Source: Methanobacterium sp. (lineage in GTDB: Archaea > Methanobacteriota > Methanobacteria > Methanobacteriales > Methanobacteriaceae). From it: a DNA stretch of 39,896 nucleotides. Location: assembly GCA_012838205.1 (NCBI GenBank), contig DUPR01000003.1:1-39896 (forward strand), written 5' to 3'. Position 1 is the stretch's first letter. Every line of letters starts with the position of its first letter. Below the pieces are notes generated by a model. That model was not told the origin of the DNA, did not search any database, and worked only from the letters and a program-made list of their open reading frames with translations. Of the stretch, positions 28,164 to 39,896 are shown piece after piece. A program made the translations under genes and the position numbers.

Positions 28164-28204
28164 CCCTGATCAGTCCTTTTGTTGGGTGTTTCCCTGGATC
28201 AGGG
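28164..28204 (-). promoter_or_regulatory. Candidate RNA switch between nusA and rps12
   Basis: The minus-strand RNA begins CCCTGATCCAGGG. CCCTG can pair with the nearby CAGGG (tight 3-nt loop), or CCCTGATC (28204-28197) can pair with GATCAGGG (28171-28164) 25 nt further on. The two folds cannot coexist, as in an attenuator or protein-binding leader. The element ends 38 nt before the S12 start codon. Confidence 0.5.
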
Positions 28205-28243
28205 ATTTGTTGATCAGTAAAATTAGATCGTTGCCGGTTTTTA

Positions 28244-28678
<435 letters not shown>

Positions 28679-28679
28679 C

Positions 28680-28976
28680 TTACCCCACTATTTCTAATAT
28701 GGTGGAATCTCCAGGATCGGTTACTACCATGGCAGCTACAGTGAATGGTTTTCCACACACTGACCCTAAGTCAACGCTACTGCCTTGGAAAGTGTAAACT
28801 GGAATCTCTGATAATTGGGAGTACTGCATCACATCTTCTGTTACCTCTTGTGGGCAATTTTCTGCGATAATGACTAGTTTCCCTTTACCAAACTTCAAGG
28901 CTTGGATTGTTTTGCTGGATCCCAGTGTGACATTTCCTGTGTCTACTGCTACTCTAATTCCTCTATCTACGTCCAT
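28680..28976 (-). CDS. rpl30e: Ribosomal protein L30e
   Basis: This 98-residue protein of the L7Ae/L30e family has RVAVDTGNVTLGSSKTIQAL at the start, which contains the RNA-contacting loop, and AENCPQEVTEDVMQYSQL in the middle. It stabilises a kink-turn in 23S rRNA. The start at 28976 is set by AGGAGG 6 nt upstream; an in-frame ATG at 28997 overlaps the end of rpoA2 and has no SD. It is cotranscribed with rpoA2. Confidence 0.95.
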   Translation of the reverse strand: MDVDRGIRVAVDTGNVTLGSSKTIQALKFGKGKLVIIAENCPQEVTEDVMQYSQLSEIPVYTFQGSSVDLGSVCGKPFTVAAMVVTDPGDSTILEIVG

Positions 28977-28986
28977 CGACTGCCTC

Positions 28987-30138
<1,152 letters not shown>

Positions 30139-30211
30139 AAAACCACCTGAATCCATATGTGAGTTAATCCTATTATATTGTTTGTTTAATCATCAATCTA
30201 CTTTTGATTGA

Positions 30212-32843
<2,632 letters not shown>

Positions 32844-32886
32844 GTTTATATTTTTATAAGACCCTTCTTTTGTTAGATATTAATTA

Positions 32887-34698
<1,812 letters not shown>

Positions 34699-34772
34699 AA
34701 ATTGTCCCCCAGTAACTGGCTTTTCATATTAAAATAAATTTAAACTCCCAATAGTATCGTTTTTTTAATATA

Positions 34773-36263
34773 TTAAATAAGGTTAATTCCTTTAACTTTT
34801 TTAATGACTGCTTCTAGTTCATCTGGATCCGAACCCTCAGATATTTTGGCAAGTATAGCCAAGTTTTTTACCAAACCACAGTTGGGTCCCTCTGGAGTTT
34901 CGTTGGGGCATATCTTCCCAAATTGAGTTGGATGCAAATCACGAGCTTCAAAGTGTGGTTGGCTCCTTGATAATGGAGATACAACACGTTTAAGGTGTGA
35001 AAGAGTTCCCATGTAACTAGTACGATCGAGTAACTGACTTACTCCTGCCCGTCCCCCAACCCAGTTTCCAGTGGCAATAGCATGTTTAATGTTCTCAGTT
35101 AGAACATCAGAACGTACAGCTTGCTTAACTGATGGTTCTTTACCTCTTGCTAAACTCCGTTCAAGTTGATAGGTCATGTCACGGGTTAAACTGGTAAATG
35201 CAACTCGGAACAAATCTTCCATTAAATCTCCAGATACGCGTAATCGTTTGTTGGCATAATGATCCTTATCATGTGGGTCGCGTTCATCAAAAATAACTTG
35301 GAGAAGCATTTCTGTCATTTCAGCTAAGTATGTGGCTTTTTCAGCCCTTTTATCAGACTCTACACCCATATGAGGTAATAAATATCGATCTATGACGTCT
35401 TCTGCTCTTTTTATTCTGTATTCCTCAGTCATTCCTTTAGCTACTCTGTTACCTATGTATTTGATAGCATCATAGGTTGTAGTAATCTCTGATGTTTGAA
35501 TATCATCGATAAGTAAGAATTGTACATCATTTTCTTCGGAAACGCTGCTAACCAGATCAACATCTTTTTCAAGACCCAATGCACGTAGAAGAACCACTAA
35601 TGGTATTTCTCCCGGCACATAAGGGAATGATATTCTTAAAAACACTCCTTTTTTGCGTGGTTTACGATATTCGAGAGTGATTCTTGCTCTGAAACCACTT
35701 TTAATCGATGTTACAATGGCTCTTGCCCTGCGGTCTTCTTTTTCACCTATTCTTTCCAGAATTATCTTGTTAGGTGCAATCTCTTCCATGGTTACAATGG
35801 CTCTTTCTGAACCATTTACAATGAAGTATCCTCCTGGATCCTGAGGATCTTCTCCATTTTTTTCAAGTTCATGATATCCTAATCCATTTAAGTGGCAAAT
35901 ATTGGATTTGAGCATAACTGGAAGTTCACCAATATACACCTTTTCCAGTTGTGGTTCTTCTTCACCCTTACTCAAAGCCATGTCCATGTACATGTGGGCC
36001 GAGTAAGTTAGATTTCTCAGTCGGGCTTCTGTTGGAAAAACTTTACTTTTTGATCCATCTGCTTCTTTAATGTAGGGTTTCTTTATCTCCACTTTACCAG
36101 TTTGTATGCAGTATTCTCCCTGTTCCAGAACTATTGGTTCGGTTATGTCAATTATGTCCTGTATTCGATGGTTTACAAAGTCATTATATGATTTTATATG
36201 ATGGTCAACCAGTTTGTATTCATCAAAAAAGGTGTCAACAAGTCCCCAAGCATTTTTTACCAT
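34773..36263 (-). CDS. rpoB2: DNA-directed RNA polymerase subunit B''
   Basis: This 496-residue protein is the N-terminal part of the second largest subunit. It has GGYFIVNGSERAIVTMEEIAP, the lobe region with RRARAIVTSIKSGFRARITLE, and near the end LSRSQPHFEARDLHPTQFGKICP, the fork-loop region. The start at 36263 has GGAGG 6 nt upstream; the ORF extends to 36287 but that start lacks one. A TATA box at 36345-36355 shows this is the first gene of the RNAP unit. Confidence 0.98.
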   Translation of the reverse strand: MVKNAWGLVDTFFDEYKLVDHHIKSYNDFVNHRIQDIIDITEPIVLEQGEYCIQTGKVEIKKPYIKEADGSKSKVFPTEARLRNLTYSAHMYMDMALSKGEEEPQLEKVYIGELPVMLKSNICHLNGLGYHELEKNGEDPQDPGGYFIVNGSERAIVTMEEIAPNKIILERIGEKEDRRARAIVTSIKSGFRARITLEYRKPRKKGVFLRISFPYVPGEIPLVVLLRALGLEKDVDLVSSVSEENDVQFLLIDDIQTSEITTTYDAIKYIGNRVAKGMTEEYRIKRAEDVIDRYLLPHMGVESDKRAEKATYLAEMTEMLLQVIFDERDPHDKDHYANKRLRVSGDLMEDLFRVAFTSLTRDMTYQLERSLARGKEPSVKQAVRSDVLTENIKHAIATGNWVGGRAGVSQLLDRTSYMGTLSHLKRVVSPLSRSQPHFEARDLHPTQFGKICPNETPEGPNCGLVKNLAILAKISEGSDPDELEAVIKKVKGINLI

Positions 36264-36344
36264 TAAATTCCTCCAAAAACAATCCATACCCCTCCATTAC
36301 ATAACACCAAAAGTTTGGGTGTGGTGGTTTGGACACAATATCAA

Positions 36345-36355
36345 CTATATATATT
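36345..36355 (-). promoter_or_regulatory. TATA box of the rpoB2 operon
   Basis: AATATATATAG on the minus strand predicts a transcript start near 36322 and a leader of about 60 nt. Confidence 0.5.
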
Positions 36356-36458
36356 ATTTCATAAATACACACAGTTTATGTATCGGTGCATAAAGGTAAG
36401 GAATTATTCGTATTATTCTCGTATATATCCAATTCACTTTTGTGGTTAAATTATCTAA

Positions 36459-36698
<240 letters not shown>

Positions 36699-36712
36699 TG
36701 AATCCTCCAATT

Positions 36713-36898
<186 letters not shown>

Positions 36899-36916
36899 GT
36901 GGTTTATGATATGATT

Positions 36917-36930
36917 CTTTATATACTTTT
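36917..36930 (-). promoter_or_regulatory. TATA box of the tRNA-Asp, tRNA-Lys (rpoH) transcript
   Basis: AAAAGTATATAAAG on the minus strand ends 42 nt before tRNA-Asp. No other promoter is evident between here and rpoH. Confidence 0.55.
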
Positions 36931-37053
36931 CTATTTCAATGTGTATGTTATTAAAACTTGTTAAGTTTGAGGGTTTCTCAAATAATCACTCGATAAGTGC
37001 ATTATTTTGAATTTTAACAAATTCCATCAAACGAAGTCGTTTTATATAGAATA

Positions 37054-37131
<78 letters not shown>

Positions 37132-37170
37132 ATTTTAATATATTTGTGATATGATTATTTTATTGATTGA

Positions 37171-37245
<75 letters not shown>

Positions 37246-37330
37246 TACAGAATATTTGATTAAATTTAAAATCTAATCATTCAGTTTTAACATTGTTATA
37301 ACTATTCTATATTGTTATTCTACCACCATT

Positions 37331-37414
<84 letters not shown>

Positions 37415-37429
37415 GTTTTGAAATATTGC

Positions 37430-37439
37430 CTTATATAGT
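37430..37439 (-). promoter_or_regulatory. TATA box of tRNA-Thr
   Basis: ACTATATAAG on the minus strand lies about 25 nt upstream of tRNA-Thr. Confidence 0.5.
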
Positions 37440-37570
37440 TTTTGGTGGAATGATTAATTGATATTAGATGACTCACCTTGTTAGTGAATTGGTGGTAAAT
37501 TCAATTATTTAAAGTTTTTTTTAAAATTTAATTTCATGAAAATTAAAGAATACACCATTATTATAACATG

Positions 37571-38803
37571 CTAATTTTTAACCTTGTTTTTTAATACTGA
37601 TTCTCTTAAAACTTCCACCGCAGGCAGTCTTACTCCCGCAATAAGGTTAATAGAAGCTCCCCCCCCACTGCTAATATGGCTAATTCCAGTTAATCCCATT
37701 TGATTTGCAGCAGCAGCAAGATGTCCACCTCCAATAATCGAAAATCCCGGAGAAGATGATATTGCATTAAGAATATCTTCAGTACCTTGATTGAATCCTT
37801 CCTTCTCAAAAACACCGGCAGGACCATTAGCAAATATGGTACGTGCATTTCTAATTATACGAGCGTATTCTGTGATGGTTTCAGTGCCCAGATCAAAGAT
37901 TGGCAAGTTTGGAAGTTTTTCCACTGGATACTCCAATCTTTTATCATCCTTACAGACTGCTAGATCACTAGGTGCCAGTATCTTGTCTTTAAATTTTTTA
38001 CAAAGATTTTTGGCCTTTTTAACATATTCACAGTATTCCCTATCTTCTATGAACTTCTTGTTTTGTTTTCGTATGTTTACTCCACCACCCCATAAAAATA
38101 TGTTGGCAACTAAACCCGTGGTGAGGATATGATCGGCGCTTCCTGCCTCCAATGCGTTTTCCATAACCATTATAGAATCATCGACTTTAACCCCGCCTAA
38201 GACATAAACGCACGGTCTTTTAACATTACTTACTGCACTGTATAATGCTTTAAGCTCTTTTTCCATCACTCTTCCTGCTGCAGACGGCATTTTCATAGCA
38301 AAACCGACCATTGAAGGTTGCGAGCGATGGGCAGCAGCAAAAGCATCGTTTATGAAGTAGTCTGCTAATGGTGATAATAACCTTACCATGTGCGTTTCAG
38401 CTTGTTCTAATGGTTTTCTTTGGAGTATTTCTTCAGAATAGAAACGGACGTTTTCTAAAAGAAGTATTTCCCCTCCTTTCAACGTTGATATGGCTTCCCG
38501 AGCATTACTGCCAAATATATCATCAACATAACCCACTGGCATTTTTAATATCTTAGAAAGAGTTTCAGCATGTTGTTGGAGTGTGGTAAAGTCATTTTTC
38601 CCAGGACGGCTTTGATGAGCAATTAAAACAGTTTTTGCACCTTTTTCTGCCAGTTCACTGATTGTGTCTGAGTGTAATCTGATGCGTGTATCATCAAGAA
38701 GTAGTCCAGTTAAAGGATCGACTGGGGAGTTGATATCTACTCGTACCAACACTGTTTTACCATCTAATTCAAGATCGTCAATGGTGTAAAAATCAGGAGC
38801 CAT
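37571..38803 (-). CDS. pgk: Phosphoglycerate kinase
   Basis: This 410-residue glycolytic/gluconeogenic enzyme interconverts 1,3-bisphosphoglycerate and 3-phosphoglycerate with ATP. Segments: KTVLVRVDINSPVDP and DDTRIRLHS at the substrate-binding N-terminal domain, NDAFAAAHRSQPSMVGF, and the C-terminal nucleotide-binding FSIIGGGHLAAAANQMG. In an autotrophic methanogen it probably serves gluconeogenesis. GTGGT lies upstream of the ATG. It follows tpiA after 43 nt. Confidence 0.98.
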   Translation of the reverse strand: MAPDFYTIDDLELDGKTVLVRVDINSPVDPLTGLLLDDTRIRLHSDTISELAEKGAKTVLIAHQSRPGKNDFTTLQQHAETLSKILKMPVGYVDDIFGSNAREAISTLKGGEILLLENVRFYSEEILQRKPLEQAETHMVRLLSPLADYFINDAFAAAHRSQPSMVGFAMKMPSAAGRVMEKELKALYSAVSNVKRPCVYVLGGVKVDDSIMVMENALEAGSADHILTTGLVANIFLWGGGVNIRKQNKKFIEDREYCEYVKKAKNLCKKFKDKILAPSDLAVCKDDKRLEYPVEKLPNLPIFDLGTETITEYARIIRNARTIFANGPAGVFEKEGFNQGTEDILNAISSSPGFSIIGGGHLAAAANQMGLTGISHISSGGGASINLIAGVRLPAVEVLRESVLKNKVKN

Positions 38804-38846
38804 AATACCACTTTTAGAATATTAAGAAACATTTCAAATTTGTCCA

Positions 38847-39524
38847 CTATATCTTACTAACTAAGTCAAGAAGTGCCTTTTTGGGATCTGGGGCCAGTAT
38901 AATTCCAGATGCTAAGAGAACCCCTTCACTTCCAAGTTCCAAAGCAGCCTTCATGTCATCCCCTGTAGAAATCCCTGCACCACAAAGAACCCTTACACTG
39001 GAATTGACCTCTTTTATTGCTGCTACACTACCCTCAACTATTTTTGGTTCAGCTTGAGATACTGGAATTCCTGAACCAATAAGTTCAGGAGGTTCAATAG
39101 CTACAAAATTTGGTTTCATGGCGGCGGCTGCAGCACTAGTCGGGATATTGTTAGTACAGACCACACTGGTCATGTTGGCAGTGTTAATTTTATTGACAAC
39201 CATGTCAATATCAGCAAGTTGCATTCTCTGCTCTGAATGATTTATTAGGGTGCCTGAAGCCCCTGCTTCTTTGGCACATTCCAACAACATGCTTCCAGTG
39301 TGTCCACCGGCATCCACGGGATCAATGTGCTGAGCTAAAATAGGTATGTTTACTTCCTCAGATAATTTCCTTAGGTCCGCTCCTTGAGGGGCTGCTGCCA
39401 TGTTTACTCCAGTTTCCTCAGCTACTTGCTCCAATGCCTTGGCTAACTGCAAGGCTTTATCTCCTGTAGACTCCAAGTATGTTTTAAAATTCAAAATTAC
39501 TAAGGGAGTTTGTGTTATTTTCAT
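38847..39524 (-). CDS. tpiA: Triosephosphate isomerase (archaeal short form)
   Basis: This 225-residue TIM-barrel enzyme interconverts dihydroxyacetone phosphate and glyceraldehyde 3-phosphate. It has VILNFKTYLES at the start, catalytic His in LINHSEQRM, and catalytic Glu in AIEPPELIG, then LCGAGISTGDDMKAALELGSEG for phosphate binding. The length of about 225 fits the archaeal tetrameric type rather than the 250-residue bacterial form. GGAGG is 6 nt upstream of the start. It forms an operon with pgk. Confidence 0.98.
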   Translation of the reverse strand: MKITQTPLVILNFKTYLESTGDKALQLAKALEQVAEETGVNMAAAPQGADLRKLSEEVNIPILAQHIDPVDAGGHTGSMLLECAKEAGASGTLINHSEQRMQLADIDMVVNKINTANMTSVVCTNNIPTSAAAAAMKPNFVAIEPPELIGSGIPVSQAEPKIVEGSVAAIKEVNSSVRVLCGAGISTGDDMKAALELGSEGVLLASGIILAPDPKKALLDLVSKI

Positions 39525-39572
39525 AATCAGCCTCCTAATGTATGTATTATACTGATTTTCTTTTTAGGGGCG

Positions 39573-39583
39573 AGATATAAAAA
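39573..39583 (-). promoter_or_regulatory. TATA box of the tpiA-pgk operon
   Basis: ATTTTTATATC on the minus strand predicts a transcript start near 39550 and a leader of about 25 nt carrying GGAGG. Confidence 0.55.
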
Positions 39584-39679
39584 TATTGTGGTTTCCCAAG
39601 TTATCTAAGTTTAAAATGTGTACAAAAATGATTAAATTGCAAACTATAGAATTTACACTAAACAATGATAAATAAATTC

Positions 39680-39732
39680 AAAAATGCAAAAAAAGAATTG
39701 TTTTTCAACAGTTTTTGCGTTAAACTGTTGAA
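39680..39732 (-). terminator. Hairpin plus T-tract terminator of the gene at 39773
   Basis: On the minus strand TTCAACAGTTT (39732-39722) pairs perfectly with AAACTGTTGAA (39714-39704) around a 7-nt loop. Downstream the strand is T-rich (AATTCTTTTTTTGCATTTTT). This looks like a factor-independent terminator, less common in archaea than bare T runs. Confidence 0.7.
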
Positions 39733-39772
39733 TATTAGATTGTATTTTATTGTTATTTTAGCGTAGGTACAC

Positions 39773-39896
39773 TTAATTACCTTTGATCACTGTTTCAGCA
39801 CTTCCACGAGCAGTAGGTGATCCAACCCATGGAACATTATGATAATCAACCCATTTACCGTTATTCCAGGTCTGGACTGATCTATGTCTAGGTGAA
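39773..39896 (-). CDS. Unidentified protein, C-terminal 41 residues, truncated by window edge
   Basis: The frame is open to the right edge and ends RSVQTWNNGKWVDYHNVPW, VGSPTARGSAETVIKGN, stop. Repeated Trp, Tyr and Asn suggest an extracellular or cell-surface protein, but no family can be named. A strong terminator follows at 39680-39732. Confidence 0.6.
   Translation of the reverse strand, partial: SPRHRSVQTWNNGKWVDYHNVPWVGSPTARGSAETVIKGN

Overview
The window looks like a chromosomal segment of a mesophilic methanogenic archaeon of the order Methanobacteriales, most probably Methanobacterium or a close relative. The evidence is the methanogen-type split RNA polymerase genes (rpoB2/rpoB1 and rpoA1/rpoA2), the archaeal order rpoH, rpoB2, rpoB1, rpoA1, rpoA2, L30e, NusA, S12, S7, EF-2, EF-1alpha, S10, an MtrA-like methanopterin methyltransferase protein, tRNA genes without an encoded CCA end, archaeal TATA boxes, and AT-rich, T-rich intergenic DNA. 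The genus is an inference; I could run no database search.

The right half (about 22.7 to 39.9 kb) is conserved housekeeping DNA, almost all on the minus strand. Read in the direction of transcription it holds the end of an unidentified gene, tpiA-pgk, tRNA-Thr, tRNA-Pro, tRNA-Tyr, tRNA-Asp, tRNA-Lys, rpoH, the RNA polymerase and translation genes, and tRNA-Ser. Many starts were moved inward from the longest possible ORF because a clear Shine-Dalgarno (SD) sequence fixes them; several genes use TTG or GTG.

The left half (1 to 22.6 kb) is accessory. It holds a truncated copper P-type ATPase, two paralogous GyrI-like (SOUL-type) small-molecule-binding proteins, a MATE efflux pump, a peroxiredoxin, a universal stress protein with an SLC13-type transporter, a metallo-beta-lactamase-fold hydrolase, a DGC-type protein, a nucleotide-sugar epimerase-like protein, a TrkA/RCK protein, a NYN nuclease-like protein, a nitroreductase, an SRPBCC protein, a ferredoxin-like protein, a repeat-bearing coiled-coil protein, and a TetR regulator divergent from an MtrA paralogue.

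The most interesting block is 4.9 to 9.1 kb. A minus-strand cluster encodes a small Ras-like/MglA-like GTPase, three Roadblock/LC7-type proteins, a 67-residue protein and a 394-residue protein of unknown function. A ribbon-helix-helix regulator is transcribed divergently across an intergenic region with two ATACGTAT repeats 43 bp apart. This looks like a regulated MglA/MglB-like switch module in an archaeon whose relatives are mostly non-motile. The C-terminal part of its 394-residue protein may share a fold with the C-terminal domain of the coiled-coil protein at 19.9 kb.

Several promoters carry inverted repeats at or next to the TATA box or expected start site (peroxiredoxin, MBL hydrolase, EF-1alpha, mtrA paralogue). 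The nusA-rpsL gap encodes two mutually exclusive RNA hairpins. No CRISPR array, insertion sequence, rRNA gene or replication origin was seen.
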